Origin: Zygaena filipendulae
Taxonomy: Eukaryota > Arthropoda > Insecta > Lepidoptera > Zygaenidae
DNA: 64,000 bases
Assembly: GCA_907165275.2 (NCBI GenBank)
Contig: OU015654.1
Location: forward strand, 4,233,501-4,297,500
Direction of reading: 5' to 3'
Part shown: in pieces, positions 38,422 through 48,292 of the stretch
Layout of the letters: every line of letters begins with the position of its first letter
Numbering within the stretch: the first letter of the stretch is position 1
The notes under the pieces: model-generated
Told to the model about the DNA's origin: nothing
The model's database searches: none
Seen by the model: the letters and a program-made list of their open reading frames with translations, nothing else
Position numbers and translations under genes: made by a program

Positions 38422-38556
38422 ATTGTGCAGTTTGTAGTAGAGTCCGCACGCGTTGCACACCGGCTCGCCGTTCTGGTTGCGTCGCCACAGCGTCGTCGTC
38501 GTCGTCTTGCAGTTAGCACACGAGGTGCCCGCGCGTCTCGCCGCACTCTGGAGCGA
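38422..38556 (-). CDS. grn: grain (GATAc) C-terminal zinc-finger exon
   Basis: This 45-codon internal exon encodes the second (DNA-binding) GATA-type zinc finger of a nuclear transcription factor that recognises WGATAR sites. The peptide shows the C-x2-C-x17-C-x2-C pattern: ligands at exon residues 13, 16, 34 and 37, within [13 protein letters not shown] and [13 protein letters not shown]. The stretch [13 protein letters not shown] before the finger and the [10 protein letters not shown] core match the GATA1/2/3 class. In insects that class is grain, and it differs from pannier and serpent. The acceptor reads TATTTACAG before TCG; the donor is CACAAT followed by GTAAGT. Both junctions are phase 0, and the finger continues in the exon at 17444. 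A second possible acceptor 9 bases inside would drop Ser-Leu-Gln. The open frame that continues past the donor and before the acceptor is intronic. Family identity is very secure; the assignment to grain rests on residue pattern and the flanking tail. Confidence 0.95.
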
Positions 38557-39481
38557 CTGTAAATACACAACAATTTCAATATGTTGCCTCCATAGGTTAC
38601 CGCAATCTAGAGAGCTTGCTATTGATGCTTTGTTTGTGTGTGTTTCACGAAGTACGACCGTATTATTTTGAGAATGCACACGTAATGCCATTTTAACATA
38701 TAGGAACTGTAAAAATTATATCTGCTGCTGTTTTTCTTTTTCTTGTAAATACGGTGACTGTAATCCACCTAGGTACCTAAAAAATATTAAACTGTTTTTA
38801 TTTTTCATCAGATTCACAAAAGTTTCAAAAAACAAACGTCCAATACATCAATTTGAAAAAACGTGGAAGCCCCGGACAAATGTAGATAGGTATACTCTAA
38901 GGTAGCTATCGAGTGGCTCTCTTATGCACCTGCCCATTACTACGCGTCAATCAAACAAAAAATATCCGGAGCATGCGGTGGCCGTTTTATACAGTCCACA
39001 AAAGTGCCTCACTCAATTAAAAATGCATTCGTCCCAAACGGGGCACGAAAATAAAAAGACGCGCGCAATCCAACTCATAATAAATCCATTAATTTGTCAT
39101 GTCATTTATCAAATAAAAAAAGTACAATGTTGAGGTTGTAGAATATTAAAGATCTACTCTATATAGAGGCGCACTATTCAGCTATCGAGAGTTCTCGGTA
39201 AGAAGGATCGAATACCAGCTCAGATTATCGTGACCGTGCCGTCTGCGTGTGTTGTAAGTGACTGCGTTCGTCCCGCACTAGATATATTCGGATTCTAAAG
39301 GCACTTTTAACTGGATGAATTCTTTCCACGTTCGAAGTTCAAAGAAAAGTACTAGTAGGTATATACATAAATAACTGATACATAATCCCGATCAATTAAA
39401 CATCGAGTACCTAGTTCGATATCCAATTCAAGATTTTATCGCAAAACCTCTTTTACGAGACTGTAATAGAGATATTAAAAC
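38557..39481. other. grn: intron upstream of the C-finger exon
   Basis: No exon recognised. A plus-strand TATATAG box lies at 39160-39166, followed by GTAAGA- and GTAAGT-type donors; evidence for a promoter here is weak. Confidence 0.35.
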
Positions 39482-39600
39482 AACTAGCTGGTGCTCGCGG
39501 ATTCATCCGCGTGTATTTCTGCAACTGGAACAAGACGTTTTAACCAATTCAAATCTTTAGTTCAGCGCGTGATAGGGATTCAAACAGACAAAAACTAGAA
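39482..39600 (+). mobile_element. family A-related fragment
   Basis: CTAGCTGGTGCTCGCGGATTC followed by ATCCGCGTGTATTTC; only the head is alignable by eye. Confidence 0.5.
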
Positions 39601-40346
39601 ATTTATCTTAATTTATTCGAATAAACATACGTTGAATTATTATTTTTATGACTTTTAGAAACTGCCTTCAAACAAATAAATATATATGCGAAATCTCACC
39701 ATTACTTAAAATTAATTAATTGAAATTAATCCTTAACTTAAAAAATTTAATACGATAGTTTAATTTGATATTTATATCCTTAAGACTTATAGATTGACCT
39801 ATTATAAGTATGTATCGATAAAATAAAATAAAGTAATAGTGCGCGACAGTACACCGTCGTATTTTAATATCGTAATATTAAATGGTTTGCATCAATATTC
39901 GCCTCGTCATGGCAGCTCCTTTGTGCCAGAACAAGATTAGAGCTGGCCATATTAGCCGAGCCAACAGCCGATCCCTTCTCTTCTTATTGCCATGGGACTA
40001 AAAAGTGGACACAATAAACATACAGTTTGATTAACCACACACAATAGCCGCGTACACACGACCAATTAAAAACGAGTCACTTCCAAAATCAAATAAATCG
40101 TGCCAGCTAAAGAAAAAATAACTCCAGATTTTTACGACTCAATTACCCAAAACCGATTTCATAATCTGCTGATAACGTTTCTCATCAAGCTATAACGGGT
40201 GGCGTGGCATCATCCCGGCTCCCCGGGGGGACGCTAAATCAGGGAGGGTTGCCAGCTTAAGCCGATTACAGAAGTCAACCGGTCGTTGAGAGGGTGGTTT
40301 TTATTTCCGTGGAAAAACTGATGTTTACTCGTAATTTTATAAACGC

Positions 40347-40525
40347 ACTAGGTGTTCCCCGCGGTGTCATCTGCGTTAATTTCGGAATTCACGTGGTAAT
40401 TTTAGAAAAGTACCCTGTGTCTATTTCTGTATCCCTGACAACTTGTATGCAAAATATCATGTTGAACTATTTAATTAATAAGGCGTGAAAGCTTAACAAA
40501 CAACAAACGCACATTCTCATTTAAA
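40347..40525 (+). mobile_element. family A copy
   Basis: GTGTTCCCCGCGGTGTCATC, AAGTACCCTGTGTCTATTTC and AAGGCGTGAAAGCTTAACAA in order; moderately diverged. Confidence 0.75.
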
Positions 40526-41204
40526 AACCAGTAAAGTCATTCTTTATTAAAAACTTTATTTGTAAACTGCGTAGTGAAAGTAAAAAAATATGGTACAAAA
40601 TAAATAACTATCGTTTGAATTATAAAGATGCCTATCTAATGAAATTCCAGGCACGCAGGCCGGGCCACTTATCCCACGTTCATATCGCAAAGAGTTTTAT
40701 TAATTGTTAGACCCATTTCATTGTCAACGACATACCTATATTTCGGGATCGATCCCGGCGGTGAGTCTGCACCAAAAATACGAGATAGCTCACATTTAAA
40801 ATACACCGACAAAAGATAAAAAGCTGTCGTATACAAACAAACAAATAGACAAATTCAGTACCTACATATTGTTACGGTGGTACTTTAATTTTCAGTGTAG
40901 TGTAAATTCAAAGAGCATGCGCTGTGACAACATCAAGGATCCCCTTTGTGTTGTGACGTGGACAAAACATCTCTTTTGTCGTTGTATTTGGGACAAACAT
41001 AGCAATTATAGTAGACATACGACTACTTAAACTTATACATATACGTAGAAAAACGTATAAGTAGATCAATTTTAAGAATTATGAATGGAAAAAAAGTTAA
41101 TACCTATAATAAAAATATTTTTACCATAATAATCCACTTCACAACACAGATCTACTTGAATGCACAGTTAATTAGCATACTTTTTATTAAAACATAATAT
41201 ATAT
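40526..41204. other. gene-free stretch
   Basis: AT-rich; nothing recognised except a small inverted repeat near 41031-41062. Confidence 0.45.
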
Positions 41205-41345
41205 GATACTATAGACACACATGCCCAAACTGGAAAGTCGTACTCTGTGTTCATCATACAAAGTCCACCCCCACTGGAAACGAACCCAGAACCTCTTCAT
41301 TAACGGGAAGACATGGTAATCTACTGCGCCAATCAGGTTACTTAA
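41205..41345 (-). mobile_element. tRNA-derived SINE
   Basis: Minus strand shows TGGCGCAGTAG (A box) and GGTTCTGGGTTCGTTTCC (B box) at tRNA spacing, then a tRNA-unrelated body. This is typical of insect tRNA-derived SINEs transcribed by Pol III. Confidence 0.7.
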
Positions 41346-43357
41346 CACACCGAATCAAGGATAGTTTTATTCTTCAAATTGCTTTATAGGTATAGGTAAA
41401 TAACTGAATAAGCGTTCAATTGGTTAAAGTTTTGCCGCTAAACCAACCCAAAAACTCATTATGCAACATACACACTCTCAAATCAATGAATATTTGATAT
41501 CCAAATTAATTATCGGGATCGAAACTCATCAAACGGATTAATCTCACGTCACTTCACTTAAAGTCGACTAATTCAATAAACCACCCACATTAAAAACATA
41601 TTTCCATAAAGCCCGGCCCTCCCCGCGATCCAATCGGCCTTATCTCCGCCGACCCTCCTGCAAACACCTCCTAATCTAATCAAATCACAGCCTCCGTCTT
41701 CCCTAATCTACCTACATATCTACATTCAAACATAAAATTATATTACAAAAAGGGATAGAGCACCGTCCCCCAACATATTCGCAAACACAAGCAAAACTGA
41801 ACCTGTCCGGAAGTTAGCTATTTTACTTTACGTATAGATATACTAGCTTATACCTTGCCTGTATGTACCAACCAACACTACCCTGTTGCCAGAAATACAG
41901 ACCTATGCGCCATCACACACACCGATAGCCAAGTCACAGACGCACACAGCACTGCCTATCAGCATTATATCTATGCCATCTAGATCCCACTACGAAACCC
42001 CTAAGGGGGAGGCAATCCATTTACGTGACTCGTCCCCGAACTCAAATTTCCTCTTTAAACATATGAGGTTAGAGATTACTATCGGGTGGCAAATGCACTG
42101 TTTTTTAAAGGTTTACACGGCCCCTAGCAGTGAAAGCGCGGAATCGATGTCGCCTTTACCCCCTCACCCCGCGCCAGTTTTTCCGGCGTTCCGTCCTTAT
42201 CTGGCGTGCGCGATTAGATAAAGAGAGATAGAGCGTGAAAATAAAGATTTTCATCGTGTTCACACGCACATCGGCAGTTGTTTAGTGAAGACTGTAGAGC
42301 TATGTGGTGTATCCGTGGTGTTTGTGTGTGTGTTCTATGTCAGTGTAAGTGGAAGCAAAGGGGTTAGTTATGTACGAGTATGATGGAGACGGAGGGCTCT
42401 AGAATAGAGCAAGGGTCGACTCGACTTTGATATAGTGGGCAGCCGGGAGGCTCTTTGGAATTTCTTATCAACGTTATTTAGGAATTCGTAAAGCACTCAT
42501 ATACTTATACATATATAGGTAGCTAATACATATACCCTACACAATCACGATGTAGAGCTGGTAGAGAATTTTATAAACCAATACGTTAATTCTGTTCATA
42601 ATGAAGTATCGATATAATTTACTAAAAAAAAGGTAGGTACATAGCGTGTTGAAAGAAGCTCGTTGATGGCCCAAGTTAACAATGTTCGATAATGGTCGTA
42701 AGGACTTTAAAACGTGCCTCGAAACGATCATAAAAACAAAAGCGATGCTCGTTATTCGAAATTTTTCACACGAAGATGCACCGCGGTGAGGCCGCGGCCC
42801 GCGCCGCCCTCCCACCTCCCATTGGCTGTACCCGTGGAAGCCATGTTGGGAAATTCGCTCACTGATTTATTTGTGTGCGGAACGTAGCCCCGGCCGACCG
42901 CTAACGTACACTCGACCGAAACACTGTCCGTGTAACGCTTTAAATAGGTGTTAACCTACGTACAAATCGGGACAACGAAACACGAGATCCATCAAGTCTG
43001 ACAGCGATGGGAATGCATAGGAGAGTACGACGGTATTGTCCAATTCGGATACTGTTCATGGACCGTCGAACTTTATAAATCCGTTAGGATAACAAAGCGT
43101 GGCGGTTTCCCAATGGAAGCTATCGAACGATACCGATCGACGCGCGGCTGGATTGACACATCAAACCGGCGCGCCGGCCGCTCGCACCAGATCGCTATCG
43201 TCGTACGTTAGCCTCGTAATCGACACGCGGGTTATGCTGCTAAATTATATCTCATAGCTCCTCAGCTGGTATTTTCAAATAAATATTAACTACTAATGGT
43301 TATGTAATCGATGAGTCGTTGTAGACCAGTGATAGAATTCTCATCTGTCATTTAAAG
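41346..43357. other. unique stretch with CpG-rich block
   Basis: No dispersed repeat recognised over 2 kb. The 111-codon plus-strand open frame at 41886-42221 has no domain. Bases 42170-42420 and 42780-43240 are GC/CpG-rich and unique; see the separate entry for the latter. Confidence 0.4.
42780..43240. promoter_or_regulatory. grn: CpG-rich unique block in the grain intron
   Basis: Strong local rise in CpG (GCGGTGAGGCCGCGGCCCGC, then GCGCGCCGGCCGCTCGC near its right end), with no repeat landmark and no coding domain. A candidate enhancer or alternative promoter; inference only. Confidence 0.3.
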
Positions 43358-43429
43358 ACTAGATTAGTATACAAGAGCAAGAGCTTGATGGGATAAAAAT
43401 CTCTTGCTCTTGTACTAATCAAATCTTTT
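43358..43429 (+). ncRNA. pre-miRNA-like hairpin candidate
   Basis: Arms GATTAGTATACAAGAGCAAG and its near-complement CTTGCTCTTGTACTAATC fold into a stem of about 28 bp with a two-base bulge and a 17-base loop (CTTGATGGGATAAAAAT). Size and shape fit a microRNA precursor, but a tiny inverted-repeat element fits equally well. I do not recognise the sequence as a known miRNA. Confidence 0.3.
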
Positions 43430-44119
43430 ATAGACTTCTTAAAGGAAACGTTATATGGAAACCTGCACCTTAATATCTTCACCAGACCATGCTGCAGGAC
43501 CCTCGTTTTGGACTGCAGCCAGTGACCCTCAGCGTTAGGATAGATCTTTACCCCATTAGTTGAAATATTTAAAAAGCTGACTATTATAAACTGTTATGGA
43601 ACCTAAGTAGTCTCTTAACTACTTAATAGTAGGTAATGATACTTGAAAGTATTTACGTAAGGACTCAAAGAATTCGCTACTCTCCTTTTTGACTATTGCA
43701 GAACAAATTTAATATATTTCGTTTATAAACATAACGTAAGTGCCTATTTTTGATGATTCATTGATTAGACTTGGCAGCTTTGATTTTAGAGTAGCTACAA
43801 AAGTTGGATTAAAAAGCAATATGCAGTTTATTTTCTTACATTTGCTTCAGTATAAATTAAAAGCAAACGGCTTGCTTGGAACGAAAGGAATAAGATAATA
43901 ATTAGATCTATAATAATATGACGATGGAATGAATCGATGAGATCCCAACGGCGTACGCGCAAGACACGGAGCTAATATTCTAATGATCGATCAAGCAAGC
44001 ATGCGCGGATGTCCCTATACCAACGCATACATCATCGTCTTGTCACCGATCACCGTTCACCGACTACAGTGCACGCAGAGCCTCTCACTAATTTTATTAT
44101 TAACTTACTTTATAATTAC
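43430..44119. other. gene-free stretch
   Basis: No repeat or exon recognised. Confidence 0.4.
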
Positions 44120-44315
44120 ACTAGCTGTGCCTCGTGGTTTCACCCGCGGTAATTTCGGAGTTCCCAGGGTAATTCCAGGATAAAAAGTACCCTATGTCCT
44201 TCTCTGTACCCCTGACAACGTGCATGCCAAATTTCATCCAAATCCGTTCAGGCGTTTTTGCGTGATTGAGTACAAACATCCAAACATCCACACTTTCACA
44301 ATATAATCACAGTAT
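44120..44315 (+). mobile_element. family A copy, full length
   Basis: One of the best-preserved copies: AGCTGTGCCTCGTGGTTTC, AAAAAGTACCCTATGTCC, CCAAATTTCATCCAAATCC and ACAAACATCCAAACATCC. Very close to the copy at 692. Confidence 0.88.
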
Positions 44316-44464
44316 TAAATTCAATAAAAATATAGAGTTCGGCAAAAAATCAGCGAAGTGAATTGCGATCATTATTTAAACTACAGAATTATCTACTTAG
44401 CTTTTTTCAGACTTCTTTTAGATTTTCTTCTTTCTTTTATATTTTTGTCCATTTTTAAAATAAA

Positions 44465-44670
44465 GTAGCTGTTCCCCGCGATTTCACCCACGATAATTTC
44501 ATAATTCCCACGGGAATTCCGGGTTACAATATAGCCTATGTTACTCAGAGGTAATGTAGCAGACTAATGGTGAAAGAATTTTGAAATCGGTAGTAGTTTT
44601 TAAGTTAAATAGTAACAAACAAACGAGCCAAAATACAAAATTCCCTTTTGATAATATTAGTATAAATATA
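44465..44670 (+). mobile_element. family B repeat copy
   Basis: Family A-like head, but the body reads ATGTTACTCAGAGGTAATGT and TTTTGAAATCGGTAGTAGTT, with tail GATAATATTAGTATA; matches the copy at 48092. Confidence 0.8.
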
Positions 44671-45846
44671 GACATAGACTTAATTTAGATTCTCGTAAAT
44701 ATACTTTAGCTCATAGACGTTGGATAGATAGGTAGTTGGGCAGGTGAAAATATTGCAGACAATGCACATTTTATGCGAATGGCGATAGTTTATCCCCAGT
44801 AAGGGTCTTAAAAAGAAATAAACATACTTTCAATTACAGTAAGGAGGCGTGAGTTTGGCAAAATTGCGAAGTAACTTGAAATTATGTCCCGGAGGCGACT
44901 AAACGTCGGTAATTCCGGAGCGAATCGCTTCTTACAAAACGTGTGAATTTGCATTCAATGGCAACAGGACAACGTTTCCAAACTGCGTGACAAGGGCTCG
45001 CTCACTGCAGCGCTGTGTTATTATTTAAAATTTATATCCGAATGTGAACACTGTGTCTCGCCAAACGGTTACTTGTCTTCGGTTACAAATGTTTATCGAT
45101 ACTATGCTTATAAAAACTATAAAGTTCAAATATGATTTAGCTTGTATCGAACGATGTTTAAGCAATTCAAATTTCGTTTTTCAGGGTAGAGATATGGAAT
45201 TAATGAAGGTAAAAATAAATATAACAGGTGCGTATAAAACAGTGCAAGTGAATGAACGGCGCAGGTAGATCGACACAGTCATAGTAAAGCTGCGATGAAG
45301 GAAGTCGTAAATACGAGTTCACCAGCTGCCTTTCGCCGATCATTTTAATATTCATCTATATCATTTATTCCACAACTTCCTTACACCAAGGTTAAAATGT
45401 ATATAACATAACAAACGGTTAGATACGTTTAGTAATCATGTTTTGAATGGTGATGATTAGGAGGAACTGATTAAACCTTTTGCCAACGTTTACAAAAGAG
45501 GATGGGTCGAAAATACAAGACAAGGATGTCAATGCCGAGTAGTAAGTATTAGCAAAGAATAGAAATTAGGTGGGTATATAAAGAAGAGACACTCTCTGGC
45601 ACCCACCAATATCATCCTTCCTCATTCCCCAGACCAAGGAAAGTTTGACACATGTAAAATCTACATGTGACAATTATTCACCGACAGCTGACAGTTACTG
45701 TCAGTTCGCTGTCAACCTTACGATATGCATACACGCACAATACGTGTACGTACAAGCCGGCATCTTTACTTGAATCAGTTCATTTGTATGGAGTGTCACC
45801 GGGCTGGTATTAGTAAGTAACAAGGATATTTTACTAAATTCCTAAT
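44671..45846. other. gene-free stretch
   Basis: No conserved exon. The 74-codon plus-strand frame at 45044 has no domain. Confidence 0.4.
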
Positions 45847-45990
45847 TGCTATTTCACCTGCGTTAATTTTGAAGTTCCCGCGGGAATTCAGGGTAACAAG
45901 TGCCCTATGTCCGTTTCTGTATGGATCAATTGAGTAGTTAAGGCGTGTAAGTGTAACAATCAAACGAACCAAGTCACTTTCGCATTTAAA
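45847..45990 (+). mobile_element. family A copy, internally deleted
   Basis: TATTTCACCTGCGTTAATTT to CACTTTCGCATTTAAAG, missing the middle (after GTTTCTGTATGGATC). Confidence 0.75.
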
Positions 45991-46140
45991 GGCTAGCTGT
46001 CCCCTGAGCCCTCACGGGAATTCTGGAACAAAAATATCCTATGACCTTTTCCGTACCCCTGAAAATGTAGTATGCAAAATTTCATGATAATCGTTTGAGT
46101 AGAAAATTAACATTTGCATATTTTATAATATTAGTTAGTA
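45991..46140 (+). mobile_element. family A copy in tandem
   Basis: GCTAGCTGTCCCCTGAGCCC starts directly after the previous copy's tail; ends TATTTTATAATATTAG. The head lacks the CGCGGTTTCACC part. Confidence 0.75.
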
Positions 46141-46899
46141 TTTCATTAGTATTGTATGGTGTAGTAGTGTTATTGCATAGAAGTCGGTGGTTGGTGATCA
46201 CACGGGGTCGAGGGGTCAGTTCGCACAGTTTAGCACCGCGTCATATTTATAATTACCGCGGGCCGGGCGGCGCGGCGCGGCCGGGATGCGCATGCGCCTC
46301 GCTAGTTGCGCCCGCGTCGATAAATCAAAATTTTAAATCACCGGTGGGCGTACCGAGCCGCTCGGCCTGCGCCGAATAAAATGAATTAAAAATAAAATAA
46401 TGCGAGGGGGACGGACGCGCTCTGAGAAAATTTTAAAAAATACATTTCGCTTTAGTTTTTTTTAATTAATACCTTGTTAAAATTTAATATTGAGAGCGTA
46501 CCAAACGGGTGTGCGCGTAAGATTTTTAACTGACTTTTAGTAAGTAACTTATGAAAGCTTCGCGGGACCCTTTAATTGGATCATTTTTTAACGAGAAATA
46601 ATAAGCGTCGTTGCGGTCGTTGAGAGGATGAGACGAGATCATCACATTTCGCTCTTGCAAATTAATTGCATCGGCGTGTGTTTACAGCACGAGCACATTA
46701 AATAACTCTATTTATAGACATATCTACATATTATGCTTCATATACATAATACGATAGCTTTCTTAACTGATTAAGTTCTACGTAGTAGGTACGTTAGAGA
46801 TACGTATTGGTATATAATATTATGTTACATAGTGAATCATGCGATCAATTGCTGCAAAATCGTAAGTATAGGGAGTTCTGCGGGAACAGATGAAATAGT
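46141..46899. other. unique stretch with CpG-rich patch
   Basis: Bases 46200-46440 are very CpG-rich and include a perfect NRF1-type palindrome TGCGCATGCGC (46287-46297) and GCGTCGATAAAT (46314-46325), the same 12 bases as at 456. No coding domain. Confidence 0.4.
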
Positions 46900-46902
46900 A
46901 CA

Positions 46903-47030
46903 TTGTTATCCAAGGGGTGAAAGTAACTCATTTAGTGCCGAGACGGGGTTTGGCGCCCGAGCGTAGCGAGGGCGCCAATAGTTCGAGGCACTAAATAAGT
47001 TACTTTCTCCCGAGGGTAACACTGTGCTTT
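46903..47030. repeat. imperfect palindrome with GC-rich centre
   Basis: Outer arms share GAAAGTAACTCATTTAGTGCC with its near-complement; the centre GGCGCCCGAGCGTAGCGAGG followed by GCGCC is itself palindromic. Probably the end of a dispersed DNA element. Confidence 0.65.
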
Positions 47031-47053
47031 TCATTACGAATGCAAGGAAAGTC

Positions 47054-47275
47054 AAAATAAAAATAGGAATTAGCTAAAGAAAAAATGAGTGAAGATCGGA
47101 TAGTCGCTTGACACTTTCCCACCTATTTCTTTTTCTTTGGCCGGCTAGCTATTCAGCCAGTATTTTTTATTTACATTGTGGCGACCTAAAAAAAATATTT
47201 TCTTTAATTATTAAGTATTAATTAAAGAAAATAAAAAAATATAAATAGGAATTAGCTTAAGAAAAAGTGAGTGAA
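47054..47275. repeat. direct repeat flanking an inverted repeat
   Basis: Two copies of about 41 bp sharing ATAGGAATTAGCT and GTGAGTGAA-type words (47054-47094, 47233-47275). A perfect 14-bp inverted repeat, ATTTTCTTTAATTA (47197-47210) with its complement (47219-47232), lies between them. Confidence 0.7.
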
Positions 47276-47508
47276 TTTTATTTTAATTAATACCTACTTA
47301 AACTTTACGTTATTTCAATTTTACATCGCGCTGGCTGTATAGAAAGTTGAAACATGGTTCAATAGAAATGTGAAAATAGACCTAGTTTTTTTTTTAATAA
47401 TTTGACAGTTGTCAGTTGAAAGCGATTCTCCCTAGGGCTGAAAAGGGTTACTTTCAACCCGCTTCTCAGGCAACTTCAGACCTACTTTCCGAGTATGAGT
47501 AATGAAAA

Positions 47509-47702
47509 TACATCTTTACTATCACAAATGCGAATGTGAATTTATTTCTTTGTTTGTTACTTTTTTACGCCTTACTCCTCAACCGATCATAGGTATGAAT
47601 TTTTGCGTATACGTTGTAGGTACAGAAAAGGAAACTTACTTTTATCTCAGCAATTCTGCGCGAACTTCAAAATTTTACGCGAGTGAAACCGTGGGAGCTC
47701 GA
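47509..47702 (-). mobile_element. family A copy, inverted
   Basis: GCGAATGTGAATTTATTTC, CTCAACCGATCATAGG and GAGTGAAACCGTGGGAGCTC. The open frame 47502-47888 runs through it and is discounted. Confidence 0.78.
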
Positions 47703-48091
47703 CTATTTGAAAATAAAAAACCTAAGTCGTGTATTACCTTCAAAATGAATAGGAACTCAAACGCGAGACGCGCGGGTAATGGCTGTCAGACTACCGTGTG
47801 TGGTTGCCGACGGCACGCACGGGTCGCTGCTCGCTGCTCGCTGCCCGCTGGACGCCGCTCAACCGACCCGAGTCCCGACGTAACATGATGTTGAGCGGTA
47901 CACTTTTAATAATTGTTCTATGACAGGCCTACCGTACCGGAACGCGCACTGCACCTAATGAGTGGCCTACGATCGACTTCTGATCTTACGAAATCGAAAA
48001 TATATACCTACCGCTCTTTATACATACGTGAAGAAAGCACTGAATGGAGGATTCTTCAAAGCTTATGTGCTATATGAAATTATATTGTTTA

Positions 48092-48292
48092 CTAACTGTT
48101 CCCCGCGGTTTCACCCGCGGTAATTGCAAAGTTCCCGCGGCAATTCCGGGTTATAATATAGGCTATGGTACTCAGGGATAATGTGGCATTTTAATGATCT
48201 AAGAATTTTTGAAATCGGTCCAGTAGTTTTAGAGTTAAATCGTTAACAAACAAAATCAAATCTTTCTCCTTAATAATATTAGTATAGATAAG
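48092..48292 (+). mobile_element. family B repeat copy, best preserved
   Basis: GTTCCCCGCGGTTTCACCC head, GGTTATAATATAGGCTATGG, ACTCAGGGATAATGTGGC, TTTGAAATCGGTCCAGTAG, tail AATAATATTAGTATA. Confidence 0.85.

Noticed and set aside
16257..38556. pannier or serpent as the gene's identity
   Set aside because: The [13 protein letters not shown] lead-in, the [10 protein letters not shown] core and the [30 protein letters not shown] tail (split here across exons) fit the GATA1/2/3 class, i.e. grain, better than the others.
38453..38671. 72-codon plus-strand open frame over the C-finger exon
   Set aside because: Antisense shadow of the GATA finger exon; no domain of its own.
41886..42221. 111-codon plus-strand open frame
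   Set aside because: Low-complexity Pro/Ser/His content in a composition shift; no domain recognised.
47502..47888. 128-codon plus-strand open frame
   Set aside because: Runs through an inverted family A copy, then a CTCGCTG tandem run; not a gene.
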